Below the pieces are notes generated by a model. That model saw only the letters and a list, made by a program, of their open reading frames with translations, was not told the origin of the DNA and made no database searches. This document shows, piece by piece, positions 12,412 through 25,260 of a DNA stretch of 64,000 nucleotides (position 1 is the first letter of the stretch; each line of letters begins with the position of its first letter). The position numbers were made by a program, and so were the translations under genes. This stretch comes from Cymbidium sinense (lineage: Eukaryota > Streptophyta > Magnoliopsida > Asparagales > Orchidaceae), in assembly GCA_021442155.1 (NCBI GenBank), contig CM038232.1:58559436-58623435 (forward strand). The letters are read 5' to 3'.

Positions 12412-14437
12412 GAAAGAGAGGAAGGGAGCTTTCTCTTGGACATCATAACATCCTCACACACTCCTGAGGTGAAGAGTAAGAGAATCCAAATGGTCCATGA
12501 GACTCTCACTGCTAGCAGGCCTAAAATCGGCCAAAGATGATGGCCTTCTCTCACACAATAGTCAAAATGGAGGAACACTATTCCTTCCCACAAATTAGAT
12601 GTCCCTACACATTTTAGTATAGTGGAAACTTGAACGAACCTTTCTTGAGGTCCGTTCTTATCGGCAAGGCAGAAAATCATCAAACTCGATGGCAAGGTGG
12701 CAAGCTTTGGCCTCCATGGCGATCCACATAGAGAGGTAACACATGAAACTTCTCCCAGTGCCTCACCACATCCCCACGAAGATGTACAAACCATCCCAAC
12801 CTAGTAAGGTATGTTTCAGAACCAACTACCCTTGCATTTTGGTTTGGTCTTTTTTGAAAGGAAGTTGAACTCCATTGAGATCAAACCATAATGAACACTT
12901 GCAAATTTATCCTTAATCGATTTGTAATCGAAACCACACTACTTTTCCACTCTGATAGCCAATGATTAATGCCAAGGAGCCAACAGCTCTAAATTCTCTA
13001 GTGGGAGGACAATAGAGAAATCTTTGCCATCCATTCTTTCTATTAGGAAAGGACAATTGAGATCTAACTACACAATTTGATTTAAATCTTATGGGAGTTG
13101 AGTGTGAAATCATGATCGTCTGATCGATGATTACAGTCAAAATAAATCCAACATCCTCACCACTTTTGATGTGGATCCACGTGGATCCCGCGTGGCTCAA
13201 CACACCAAGCCATGTGGCAATCAATGGCACGTCGCACTACATGGTGCCACCCATTAAAATAGGAAATTTTTTTTGACTTAAATAAATGTTAAAAATTTTT
13301 TAAAAAATTCAAAAAATCATATAAAATAAAATACAAATTCAAAAAAATGCAAATAAGGGCTTTATGGATTCAACATAGTGAGAGAAATCTAATAAACCCA
13401 AAATCACCAATTAATTTTGGCTAATTTTTGATTAATTTGGGTTTAAATGAAAAAAATAAAACTTAAACCACTCATCCAATTGATTTTAAACTTTGGGGAA
13501 ATGAAAACACACCTTATAGAAATTTTTTATGATTTATTGTAAAGTAAATATGAAAATATTGAATTTTCAACTTAAAATCCTAATTTTAACAAAACAAATT
13601 AATATTAAATTTAAAAAATCATGAAAATTTATGAAAATAATTTAAATTTTCATAATAAATCTTAATAAACCTAAACACTTCATTAAAACTCCTAAAATTT
13701 AATAAACCATAAACAATTTAAATATTAAGTTAAAAAATTTATAACAAATCAACTAAAATTCCAAAAATTTTGAATGAACCCTCATTAGATGTATCTTCTA
13801 GAGAAGAATTAAAAATAATAATAAAACCCCTAATTAATTCTTTTTAATTTATGCTTAATTTAGGTTTTATTAATATAATTAAACCTTAATTAGTCCCAAA
13901 TTACACATCTGATATGGATGAAATTGGCAGGGAACCCCACTTGCCATACAAATTTTAAGGCCAATTGATCTTTAGATTTGAAGTTATTGAATTTCCAATC
14001 CTCAAGTCAATATAAATGAAATAAAAAAAATCATGATAGTTATGAAAATTCATAAAATCAACTTAAAACATTTTCATTAACATGAGAACACTTGATAAAA
14101 AATTTCAACCCTTTAAAGTTAGAAGATTTGATTAATCATGTACTTAGGGTTTAATGAACTAAAGAAAATAAAAATTAAGCCTTAAGTTAATTACTTCTTA
14201 AATTCATGATAAATCAATTAATTAATTAAAACCAAAAGTAATTAACCTTTGAATTTCATATTCAAATACAAAATTCATCAACATGGAAATTCCTTAAATT
14301 CACCTGGGTTAATGAATAACATAATTCCAAATGCAAATGAAAGTGATTAACCAAATCAATTAAACATAGAAAACTTGGAAATTTGATTAATCATCTTAGG
14401 TTTGGTGGAAAATAACCTAAGAAAATAAAAAATTTCA

Positions 14438-15102
14438 TCTAAAGAGATTGAATTAATTAATAAAATCTTAACACATAATAAAACCAAAACTTAAACTAAG
14501 AATAAATCAAATCATTTGAAGGAAGTAAACATTAAATTAATGATTAAAAGTAATTCAACTATAATCAAATAAATTAAATAATTCAAATAAATAAAATTAA
14601 ATTAACATTTAATTCAAAGAAAGCTAAAAGTTTGAATGAATCAGATCATTTGAAAATAAATCAAATCAAACTCAAATAAATTTAAAGATACCTAGGATCT
14701 TAAATTGACCACCCTTAGAATGAATCTTCACCTTAGGATGAAGACTTCATTTTATTAGGCATTTATGGAATCTAAAGAGATTGAATTAATTAATAAAATC
14801 TTAACACATAATAAAACCAAAAATTAAACTAAGAATGAATCAAATCATTTAAAGGAAGTGAACATTAAATTAATGATTAAAATTAATTCAACTATAATCA
14901 AATAAATAAAATAATTCAAAAAATAAAATTAAATTAACATTTAATCAAAAGAAAACTAAAAGTTTGAATTAATCAGATCATTTGAAAATAAATCAAATCA
15001 AACTCAAATAAATTTAAAGATACCTAGGATCTTAAATTGACCACCCTTAGAATGAATCTTCACCTTAGGATGAAGACTTCATTTTATTAGGCATTTATGG
15101 AA
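14438..15102 (+). repeat. 333-bp tandem duplication in LTR unit B
   Basis: A unit starting TCTAAAGAGATTGAATTAAT occupies 14438-14770 and is repeated at 14771-15102, with only scattered substitutions and small gaps. Both copies end CATTTTATTAGGCATTTATGG. The second copy ends almost exactly where unit B stops. Confidence 0.85.
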
Positions 15103-17309
15103 ATCAAATGGGTGAGTTCAAATAAGAAGTCTTATTTATGGATTTCGAAGGAGAATAAGTAGGAAGCACTCATGATACTAGGAAGCCTAATGAGTGCTTT
15201 AGTATACCCTATTACTTTTATTTAGGTTGAAATATTATTACAATGACAGTGCTTATAGTCCAACAATACAAGATTGTGAAAATACCTAAGAGGCGAGGAC
15301 TTATACTCATAGCCTAAAAGAAATAAGTAGCCTTGGAACTTAAAATCTAAAATAGTTTAGCACAAGCTAAAAGCACAACCTAAGTCTAATCGAGAAAGAT
15401 GGGATATGATTATTCACCTCCACATAAGAGAATGAACACACCATGACTCTTCTGGACATACAAGCCACCTAGAGTGGCCACCAAATAACACCTTTACACT
15501 TTAAGACCATGTAGTCTTATGTGGATGTAAGATAGCTAGACTATTATTTAATTTGGAAGGAAGCTAGAATCCTAAACTCACTCCCTAAGAACTAGATCAT
15601 GATTTGTATGAAAACATGACTTAGACTAATGCCAAAATTTATAACTTTATAAACCATTTTTAACACATTCTTTTTTGACCAAGGGCTTGGGACAATTATG
15701 CATATATGCATGATGAATTTAAGTCATGGGCTAAACCAATTAGAAGAGGTGTTCTCCACCACAAGGGTTTCCCTCATAGGTCAAGCATTCCCTTATCATG
15801 CAAGAGTGGAGACCCTCCTTATTCAAGAATGGAACAAGATGATATGCATGATATTAGAACATATCATTCAGCTAAGGGGTTGCTAAATCTTTTAATTATC
15901 TTATTTATAGCCTAGGCTTTAAAGTGAGATTATGAGTTAATTTAAGGTTTTGTTTTGAGTTATTAATTGAGGTAGAAAAATTAATTTTATCCTAAAGAGC
16001 CTACTACATCCAGTCTACACATTCAAACATTAAGCTTAAGAAACCTATGAAGAGCATGTAATTTCTATTGCTTAATTCAAACATAATAATCAATCAAACA
16101 TGTATAGATTTTGTAAAGAATAAATGGTTGGTGTGATGGGTACCGCATAAACCAGAAAAGAAAAATTGGGTGAAGCTCTACCCTTATACAACCTAGATTA
16201 TAAAAGAATATTACAATTGAAATTGAATAGATGTTGTGGGAGTCTTCATTCTTAACATTTCTTTCTTCTTCCTTTGACTTGATCATGTTTTGAGGCTTCA
16301 TAGGGCATCCTAGGAGTTTTTCTTCTAGCCATCATCCTAATCCTAATTCCTATTGTAAAATTACATATTTAGGAAAGTAAAATCTAACCACACCTATCAA
16401 ATAGATGTTAGCTAAATATACATACAAACCAAAGTATTTATATTATGAAATATGGACTTAGCACCCTGCACATGGGTAACCAAGTCCACCTGTTCTAACA
16501 TGGATTATGCTTAGAGGCATCAACAACCTATAAGCAAAAGCATTTATATTTATTTTAGCAACCCAATTAGCATAATCTCCTATAAAAATAATATTAGGCT
16601 AATGATGACCTAACATCTAGTATACGAACAACCACCCTAACATCCAGTCTAAAATATTGCATTAAAAAATAAAACACAACATTATATTGTGCACCATTCT
16701 AATTTAAAGATAGATGTGGTGACTTAGCATTCTAATGTGTGTGCTTAGGATCGGTGTGGTATGTCTTAGCTAAGCTTTAGAATTATAATTATGTAAGTTT
16801 GGGAATTATTTAATTTAAACATGAAGGGTGGTTTCACGTTAAGTTATTTAGAGGATTAATGAATTTTTAATTTATATTTTCTTTTGTTTCATTTGATATT
16901 CACTTAGAATCTAAGTATTATAGAGAGAAGGAAGAGACTTAACCTTCTCCATCCTTATCCTAAGTTATTTTTTAAGGATATGTAATTATGACTTGGTTTC
17001 TTTTAGTAAATCACTTATTAAATATTTTATTGATCCTAAATTTAGGTTAATCTTACATAATCCTATTCAAACATGAAATCCATCTTAAGATTAATGAGAT
17101 TGAATTATTATCACATGAAGGATGTTATATTATTTCTTTTCATCACCAATAACATGCATATGATTTAGGACATAACATACCTATCATATAATATATTTTT
17201 GGCACACTTAAGTGATTAGGAATGCATACATTTTGGTAGAAAAGAGGAATTTTCTTCCTTAGCTAAGTATACATACACATGTATTAAAGATTAAGCAAGT
17301 ACATACTGT

Positions 17310-17395
17310 TGTTAAATCAAGGAAGTGAGGTAATCTAAGACCTCCTTGGGGCCACTTAAAGCCTCGTATTCCTAGGATGTCCAAACTATATACTT
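17310..17395 (-). repeat. Block f, second copy in unit C
   Basis: The plus strand reads GTTGTTAAATCAAGGAAGTG, then GGTAATCTAAGACCTCC, TTGGGGCCACTTAAAGCCTC and GTATTCCTAGGATGTCC. The same block is found at 17540-17622, and in reverse orientation at 34105-34215, 34370-34470 and 48430-48535. The function is unknown. Confidence 0.7.
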
Positions 17396-17539
17396 ATTAT
17401 TTTATATACATATGAATGCACACACAACCATGAAAATGAAAACCATGTAAATGATTGTGTTTACTTAATTTATTCATGCAAAGTAAAGCTTTATCCAAAT
17501 TCCAATGTATGTGAAAATGTAAATGAAATCAAGTATGTG

Positions 17540-17622
17540 TCATTGTTAAACCAGGGAAGTGAGGTAATCTAAGGCCTTCTTGGGGATACTTAAAGCCTCG
17601 TATTCCTGAGATGTCTAGACTA
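17540..17622 (-). repeat. Block f, first copy in unit C
   Basis: The plus strand reads CATTGTTAAACCAGGGAAGT, then GAGGTAATCTAAGG and CTTAAAGCCTCGTATTCC. It is about 230 bp from the other copy and nearly identical to it in the core. It is more conserved than the AT-rich sequence around it. Confidence 0.7.
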
Positions 17623-19825
17623 TACATGTACTAACATTTAAATGCATGTAAACATACACATGGATTATAAAGATAAAATAATACTTCAACATGTTTAGGT
17701 TATAAGAACATGTAAATAATATATAATATTCATAACTAATATTACTTTAACTTTTCATTATTAATTTATAGCTTTGAAAATAATTTTGAAATTTATTAGT
17801 AATAATAGTCACACATATAATAAGGTTAATCCAACACATGCAACTTTAGACATAAGTATATTTTCTTTTAATTCTTTTTGAAAATACATGAATATATGAA
17901 GCAAGTGGCATATAAATTTATGATAATTCAAAAGGGATAATTAGACATTACTACATTATACATTTAATCACATTAATACCTAAAGACAATTAAGTTGAAT
18001 AAAATCCTTTAAGGAAAACCAAATCTTCTTATAAAGTTTGGTTTTGGATTTGAATTATAAAACTCAAAGAGGAGGAATAATATTTTCTATTTTTGACCCC
18101 ATCCCATGTTAGTAACTTAACATGTTTAAGGAAATATAATTAAGTAGCTTCAATGGATTGATTAAATTCAAGACTTTAAGCAAATCATTTATTTTCCCTT
18201 TCCTAAGTCAATTTAATTAAATTAATCATTTAATTATGAGCCTCGAATGATATGCAAATGAGAAATTAAAATTTCAATGCACTTAAAGACCTAATGCAAT
18301 GAATCTCATAATTAAATATTAATTAAATTAAATAATCTAATTAAATGCTCATATATTTTTTAATCATAATTTCCTTAAGGATCTTTATATTATCAAACAC
18401 ATAAAGAGGAATCCATAAGTTCAAATTAAATTATGTGGCATAATTATCATTTTAATTTTATTTAATTTGTCCATTAAAATTTCTTAATTAACTTTAAATA
18501 AATTATGAATTAATTACCCTCCTTAATGAAATGGATTTGGAAAAATAATAGGAAAGTTATCCTAATCACTCCTTTCATCATCTCACTATTAATTAGTGAT
18601 TAATAATCATTAATTACTTCATTTTTACTATTTGACATTTTAATAATTATTAAATTACTTAAAGAGGGTAATTAAGGTTTTAATTTTAAATTCTTTTAAT
18701 TACCTAGCCAATAAATCTCAAGAAAATTATGGGAGGTAGAGGACATCCCAAAAAATCAACAACATTTAACTTGAGACTTATTAGCCAAGTAATTATAATA
18801 TAATTAAGCTAATTAAATAAAATTTCAAACTATATTAAGTATTGTTCACTATTCAAACCCTAAAGATATTATTTTTATTAAATTCTACTCAATTTACCCT
18901 TTCCAAAATGGGTTTACTTATATTTTTAGGATTTTCCTATAATTAGTTATAAATTTTCAAAGTTTGCAATTAAACACATTTTAATCCCTAATCCCATCAG
19001 CGCCACATGGGAGTTGATGGCGCCTTTCCACTTGGTGTTACTGGATTGGCCACTTAAATCATCCAACTCAGTGTGCTGAGTCAGCAGCGGCAGACGTGCT
19101 TTGGTCCCCACCGTCCAATCCCGGATCAAATAGTAGGGATTAATCTTATGGATATTAAAAGATAAAATTGGATTTTCTAGTCGATTAAATTACGGGCATC
19201 CATTCTAATCACATGGACTAGATGGTAGATGAACTTTCATCCCTCGAGCGTCTAAGGATGGACACCATTCACCCTCCTCTGCTCAATCTGAGCTTGCCAG
19301 AGCTCATGAGGTATCGAGATCGACTCCAAAATGTTTGGGAAAGAGATCCAAGAAGATCATATGATAGAAATTGCATGAAATTATAAAATGATTTACAAAA
19401 GGCCAACACCTAGGAGGATTTCTATGATTTGCCAGAATTTATTTCAATGAAGCTCAAGACTAATAGTCCAACGATTGAGGTAGCTTTGTCTTAAAGAAAT
19501 GAAGCTCTATTGAGAAGCTCACGAGTGGCCTCCTCGCTGGTGGCTCTGTAGACCAAACACCGTCGTAATAATCACAGTTGGTCTAGGAGTGGTCTCTGGT
19601 GCTCAAATTGATGGGGAATAGATTTTTTTTGGATCGCTAGAGCTTAAGGAAGGTGTGGGAGAAGTTAATTAGAGTTTGGTGAGGTTTGAGTGGAGTTGGA
19701 TGGACAGGGGGCTCAGTTTCACTTGGGCTCGATCTCGTCGGTGAGGGGGAGCTCAATGGGGATTGGGAACTCTATGGGGATGCTCATGTTGACTCATGAA
19801 GCTCTGTGACTTGTTTAAAACCAAT

Positions 19826-19848
19826 GGGGAGGAGTATACCCTCCTCCC
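19826..19848. promoter_or_regulatory. Conserved GGGGAGGAGTATAC..CTCC palindrome in unit C
   Basis: GGGGAGGAGTATACC followed by CTCCTCCC forms a near-perfect palindrome centred on GTATAC. Equivalent palindromes occur in block c of the e3 LTR (32457-32480) and unit E (45996-46014), and a weaker second one lies at 19971-19992. It could be a transcription-factor site or an RNA stem near the transcription start; neither is shown. Confidence 0.55.
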
Positions 19849-21563
19849 TAATTGATCCAATGATTTGGATAAAATTGTCTTTTGGCAAGCATCACCGGTG
19901 CAAGCAGTTGGAGGTGTCATCGATGGGCTGAGGTTGAGGTCCTTGAGTGGCTAAGGGCAGAGCATAGGTTGAGGTGGTGTATACCTCCTCCCTCAAGTGA
20001 GCTAATGTGATGGCTTTGGTGAACTCACCTTCTTTGACCCAAGGATTGAACCCAGACATCTTTAGGTCAGGTTAACTAGTGGGTTAGAGGTCCAAATCAA
20101 GCTTAGGGTGGCTGTCAAGGGTTGATGGGTAGGTTTGACCACCCAAATGGAATTTTCTCTCATTTAGAGGGGTTTACCCAATGGATTTTGGCCTAATCCA
20201 AGTAAAGTATGGGTTGGGTTCGTTTGGGCTGGCCCATGGTGTCCCAATGATGGGTCATGCTAAGTTTGGTTGGGTTTGGCTTAATTTGACCCATATAGGC
20301 CAAATAGAGTTTAATTGGCCTAGGTTGACCCATGGGTCAAATTGGGTCAAACTAAGGGTTGGGACATGTTCAAATGATGATTTGGAATATTTTGGTTCAA
20401 TTTGAAGTGGATTTGAATTTGGCTCATATGGGTTCATATGGATCAAATGGGCAAAGTTGACCAATTTATTTAAATTTGCCAAATTATCTTAGGTTTGGGG
20501 TTAGATTAGGTTCAATTGATGATTTGAAGATGATTGTAGTTGTTGGTTTGATTCAATTTGGATTTGGAAATGATTTAGTTCAATTTGACCTTTAGGTCAA
20601 ATTAGGCTAAATGAGTTAATTGGGTTGACTTGGTCATATTAGATTCAATTAAGGGCTTGATCATGTTCAATAATCAATTCATGATTGATTATAAGCATTA
20701 GTTTCAATCAATTGGGTTTGGAATGAGATTTGACTCAATTTAATTCATATAGGTAAATTGGGTCAACTTGGGTGAAGTGATCAATTTAGCTTAGTTTGAC
20801 CTATTAATTATAATTTGGTTAATCAAGGATGATCAACAATCATTATAAAAGAGGTTGGGTGGGTTGATTCTATCCAATTTAGATTGGACAGAGGTTTTGG
20901 TCAAATTGATCCTTTAGGTCACTTTGGGTCAAATGAACCAAATGGATGAATTAAGTTGAATTACGTTGAATTGAGTTGGGTTGAGTTTTATAATTGATTT
21001 GGGATTGATTTATGGCTTTGATTGCAATAGATTTAGTTTTATTGAATTTATTACTTGGACACTTTGGGCCAAATGGATAAACTTGGGTTGGTTGAATTGA
21101 TTTGGTTTCATTGTCTTGATTGTAGGTATTGGAAGGGATGTAAATTGAGATTTGAATGGTTGGAGCACTTTTATGAAAATCAATTTGGTTTGCTTTAATT
21201 GAGGGGGCTTTGGATTGAGCCATAGGAGTGGATCATGGGATTAAGATGAGTTTGGGTTTAAGTCATTTTGGCTTTGTGTTTTGATATGAAATGGGATTCA
21301 ATTGAGGTTGGGTAAATTGGTTTGAGGTTGGTTTTGGACTCAGGGTTAAGCATGTGTATTGGTTCAAGCCATAGGATAGGTAGGTACCATTGGTCCTAAG
21401 GTATAGCCTAAGCCTACAGTATGCCTTCCAAAGTCTCTAGGCTTGAGTTTAGTGTTCTCTTAGCCACTAGAAGTATCCTTTGACTATGAAGATCTTAGTG
21501 TCTAAGAGATTCCTAAGTCTAAGATAGGAAAGAGTAATCCTCACTCCAAAAGTGAGGTCAACA

Positions 21564-24240
21564 CCTCCCTTCTTCTTGGTGGTAGTAGGTTTCACCCTCT
21601 CTCAACCACAAAAGGAGAGGATGATGTGAGTAGATAGTAGCATCACCCCCATGACTCGCAGAGTATGAGACTTCAGATAGGGAGAGGAAAAAGCCTTATC
21701 TGGTTTGAGGTACATGCTTAGAAGAGTAGGGAGATTCCATGGACGTTTTGAGTCTACTACCATTCATGACTTGAGACGAGTGAACCCTAGAAGTGTAAGG
21801 AATTAGATCTATAAATAAAAGGCCACAGAGGAGAAGGTTACTGCCCAAGCAGGCAAGAGAGATAGGAGGAGGTTTGTCAGGTAGTTGGCGGCCTCAGCAT
21901 TGATTGACGACCCTGATCGACAAGCTAAGAGAGCTGATCATTCAGACATGATAGTTCTTACAGGTTCTAGTGGTAGAAGGAGACCTTCGATGGAGAGGAA
22001 GCTAGTGTCACCACCACCACATCACTCCACTCGTTGACCACCGTCACCAGCCCATGTCCCATCATTTGAAGTGCCACCAAATACCATAAATTAGTATCTG
22101 GAGAAAAGACATCCTAGTTGTGATATAATTACATCCCAAGGACCACACACCATCTACTCCACTAGTTGTGGTGAGGCTGAGCTCTCCCACTCAACTTCTT
22201 TCCCCAACGATAGAGAAGAAAGAGTAGTGGCCCAAGAACATCATAGTCACTCCACCACTATAACTAGAGGAGAAGGATGAAGGAAATATCTAGTTGACTC
22301 CCATGATTATTAAGTCGAGATAGCACTTCCCTTATCCAAAATATACAATGTATCACATCTTCATGACATAGTCCAGTAAAGAGTCACCACCCGACATATA
22401 TCCTAATAATTATGTGTATAGTGCATGATCGATCATTAGAAGAGATATTAGAAGACTATCATGCTGCAATGAGGCAGATAGTTGGAGATGATCATTTTGA
22501 CCAAGAGGAGGGTATGATAGACTTCAATGCTGATGAGGATGACATTTTAGACGATATTGCTGAAGTCCATATGGTTGATACCCAAGGATCCTTCCATAGA
22601 GAACATCCCAGCCAGGAAGCTTAGGGCATTGTAGTTGAGGAAGGTGAGGCATCAAACTCAACTCAATGCCTTCTCCAATAGATCAAGCTCAAGGATGATT
22701 AGATTTATAGATGGAGAGGAGAGTAGAAGAGTTGATGGCAGTTGTATTAGCATTGTAAAATCAAGCACCTTTTTCCTAACCCACTACTATGGAAGCCGAC
22801 AAACCTAAGCTAGTGCATATCCTAGATCATTCTAAAAGCACCACTCCAATGGATGAGGATACCAGTATCCTACATAGAAAATAGCTAGAACTCCCATGCA
22901 TAAAAATAATATCAAATAAATGGTAGAACAAGTGAAAGAGGTGTTGGCATAGGCCCAAGGGAACTCATCAGTTTTGAAGGGTAGACTCTACCCAGAGGAA
23001 TTCAATATAGTTCAATACTCTAAAGGTTTTGTGCCACCATTCTTCAAGGTATTCGAAGGTAGTGGGAACCCTAGGCAACACATTATACACCTCAGAGCTA
23101 CTTTTTGCAATGCGGTGGTAGTGATATCCTACTCTTCTAGCCATCTTTGGTAGCCTTTGATTGGTATGCCAAACTACCTAGCGGTTTGGTGATATTTTTT
23201 GCCAAATTAGAACAACTTTTTATTAAGAGATTCATAGGAGCTCAATAGAGAGTGATTTTAGGGGACCCTTTGTAGAAATATAACTTAATGAGTCCTTTGT
23301 TGATTATATTCTTAGGTGAAAAAACTTGAGCATGAAATGCCAACCACAGCTGCAGAAGCAGTTTGCCATTAAAATTCTTCTCAAGAATATTAATGGCTCA
23401 GCCTCATGCTCAAAAGATTTACTATTAAGACATTTGAGAAACTAATCACCAAAGTGGATGACCAATAAGAGGAAGCCAATAGTTACTCTTCTCAGATGAG
23501 TCATCCAAGCATAAACCCCAAAAGTGTTTGACAAAAACCCAGGGATAATGGTAGCAGTGGACAAGGGAAAGAAACTGAGAGCATAGTAACCTTCACTCCC
23601 ACTTCCTCTTCCACTACCTTAGCCACCAAATAGGCCACCCTAGTAGCCTACATAGTAGTGATACCAGTATCCACCACCAAGTAGCCACTATCCACCTACT
23701 CTTACTGATAAACTCAACAAGCCATACTCATTCAAAATGGAAGTAGTCAGGAAAATCTTCAAGAACCTTCTTAAAAAGCCCGATTTCTAGCTACCTAAGC
23801 CTAGAAAGATATAGGAAGTGGGAAAGTGATGATCCTAACTAGTGCCCCTACCAACACATGTTAGCCATGTCTTAGAGGATTGCTTTACATTTAAGGATTA
23901 TCTTGAGTGTAGCTACAAGTCAAGAGCCATAGTGATCCCCAAAGAATACTTAGTGGAACAACCTTCTGGTTCCATTAAAGTAGTCTTCGGGGAAACATCT
24001 ATCCTTTTAAGATAAAAGAAGGTTGGGATATCTCGTTATCCTGTACCTCTAAGATGATTATTTATAAAATCAAGAAACTTTCCCTTCAGGTGCCTGACTA
24101 AGCTTAGACCTCCAACACTAAGGAAGGTCTGCTAGTTATGAGGGATAACTCGGGGAGGGTGGAAGCTTAGTAGTAGTAGCCACCACCATATCCCCATAAT
24201 TGTAGTCCATCATTCTAGTTGCCACTCCATTAGGAGTGTT
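21564..24240 (+). pseudogene. Degenerate gag of e3
   Basis: A broken gag colinear with the minus-strand gag of e1. At 22412-22624 an open stretch contains LEEILEDYHAAMRQIVGDD followed by an acidic segment. The capsid-like core is near 23030-23135 (FVPPFFKVFEGSGNPRQH, typical of the 'F..FDG.GNP..H' start of plant gypsy capsids). A match to e1 (QPQLQKQFAIKILLKN) lies at about 23340. A zinc-knuckle-like CPYQHMLAMS..DCF- region lies near 23840-23890. The region after it (to 24240) has Ala/Thr-rich low-complexity coding typical of the gag-pol junction. Frame changes and stops throughout mean no product is expected. Confidence 0.72.
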
Positions 24241-25260
24241 GTGTTTGAGGATGAGTGCACTAAGCCACTCATATCGCTTACTTTACTTGACTTTTATTAT
24301 GTATTTCCAAAATTGAAGAAATCAATGAAAAAGAATAATTCCACTTACATCTTGTCTACTTTTGAAAATCTCAATGATATTCCCATTGATAGCTCACTAA
24401 GTCATGAAAATAATAATCTAAATAATTCTGATCAATTCCATTCTGATTCAAAAATAGATTGCCCTTTTTGAATCTTCAGGGTTCACCATTGAGATAGATT
24501 TGAGAGTCATTTGACTTCAATGATCCTTTAGAAGAAGTTGTAGGTTTACCCATGAGTAGGTAAGACTTTCCACAAGCTCCTCTTCATAAGAAGTCATTGA
24601 AGTTAATCTACATAGTGGCAAAGTTTTCCCTTTTAGGGTAGCAACTTAAGATAAAGGTAAATAGATCATTGGTTCTTGTGAGCAGATAGTCCCTCCACTA
24701 GATGTTTCACCCATGGATATGATTTTGGAGGACCAACCTAAAGTTGACTACATTGTCCTGGCACACATTAGAAAGTTGTCAGCTAAGTTAATCATATATG
24801 ACACCCTTATTTTATCCAAAGAGATGAGGAGTCACTAATCAAAGCATTACTTGACCCTAAAATATGCTTAGCTCAATTGGCTGCTACTAATTCAGCTAGA
24901 GAGGAAGCATGTTCTTCAAAAGAAGTCCTAAAAGTCATGTTCTCAGATGAATACTTACTTCTGGGGACAATAAAGCACAATCACCCCTCTACATCACTGT
25001 GGATATTGGCAAGTTCAGGCTATCCAGAGTATTAGTTGATTTAGGTGCATCGATGAACATTATGAGTCTAAAAACCCTTACCTACTTGATGATCAATATC
25101 TCTAAACACCAATTTGAGAAGATGATTTTGAAAGAATTCAATGAACAAGGCGAGAGGGCCTTATGCTCTATATTGTTTGCCTTTGGAGATAGATGATTGG
25201 ATGAAAGAAGCTAAGTTTCATATTATAGATGGATACATATTTTAATGCTTTTCTAGGGAG
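24241..25260 (+). pseudogene. Protease region of e3
   Basis: The region opens with a linker peptide (24241-24471; KLKKSMKKNN and an acidic Asn-rich tail, comparable with X). About 24745-24830 reads VDYIVLAHIRKLSAKL then YDTLILSKEM, the pre-protease motif seen in Tat polyproteins. An open stretch at 24999-25196 contains LVDLGASMNIM, the retroviral-type aspartic protease D-x-G-[AS] active site, followed by LKTLTYL. The enzyme would cleave the polyprotein. About 25225 corresponds to the 'FHIID' strand near the protease end. It is interrupted by stops and frameshifts. Confidence 0.75.

Larger units (their letters stand above)
10663..15110 (+). repeat. Truncated long LTR, unit B (+)
   Basis: It begins TGTTGACCTCATTTTTAG and continues with block a (CTAATTAGGCACTTAGG..ACTACACCTAG), the TTGACC-rich block b (to about 12000), a GC-richer block c with a TATA-like sequence (12000-13250) and the AT-rich block d (13250-15110). 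Blocks e to o are missing; at about 15110 the sequence switches abruptly to minus-oriented LTR. The d part is the reverse complement of the sequence at 62690-64000 in unit D, including a shared phrase GCAAGTGGGGTT. It may be a remnant of a 5' LTR of e3 or an independent truncated copy. Confidence 0.62.
15111..21563 (-). repeat. Long LTR, unit C (-), 3'-truncated
   Basis: On the minus strand it starts TGTTGACCTCACTTTTGG at 21563 and runs through blocks a, b (about 21300-20100), c (about 20000-19000), d, e (about 17850), f twice (17540-17622 and 17310-17395), g (about 16760-16690), h (about 16600-16440), i (GCTCTACCCTTATACAACC on the plus strand, about 16175), j, k and l, then ends at about 15111 where the last blocks m to o should be. 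It sits directly against the gag of e3, corresponding to about position 2755 in e1, so it interrupts or replaced the 5' end of e3. Confidence 0.68.

Noticed and set aside
12207..12794. 195-codon minus-strand open frame, the longest in the window
   Set aside because: It lies antisense over LTR block c, including its TATA-like site. It shows no domain, is rich in Cys, Trp and Ser in an irregular way, and is not preserved in units C, E or the e3 LTR. It is probably a chance frame in GC-richer DNA.
20181..21223. Open frames rich in Asn, Trp and Leu
   Set aside because: They are produced by the TTGACC/GGTCAA-rich block b of unit C; repeats translate to repeated peptides on both strands. The same holds for 45352-45648.
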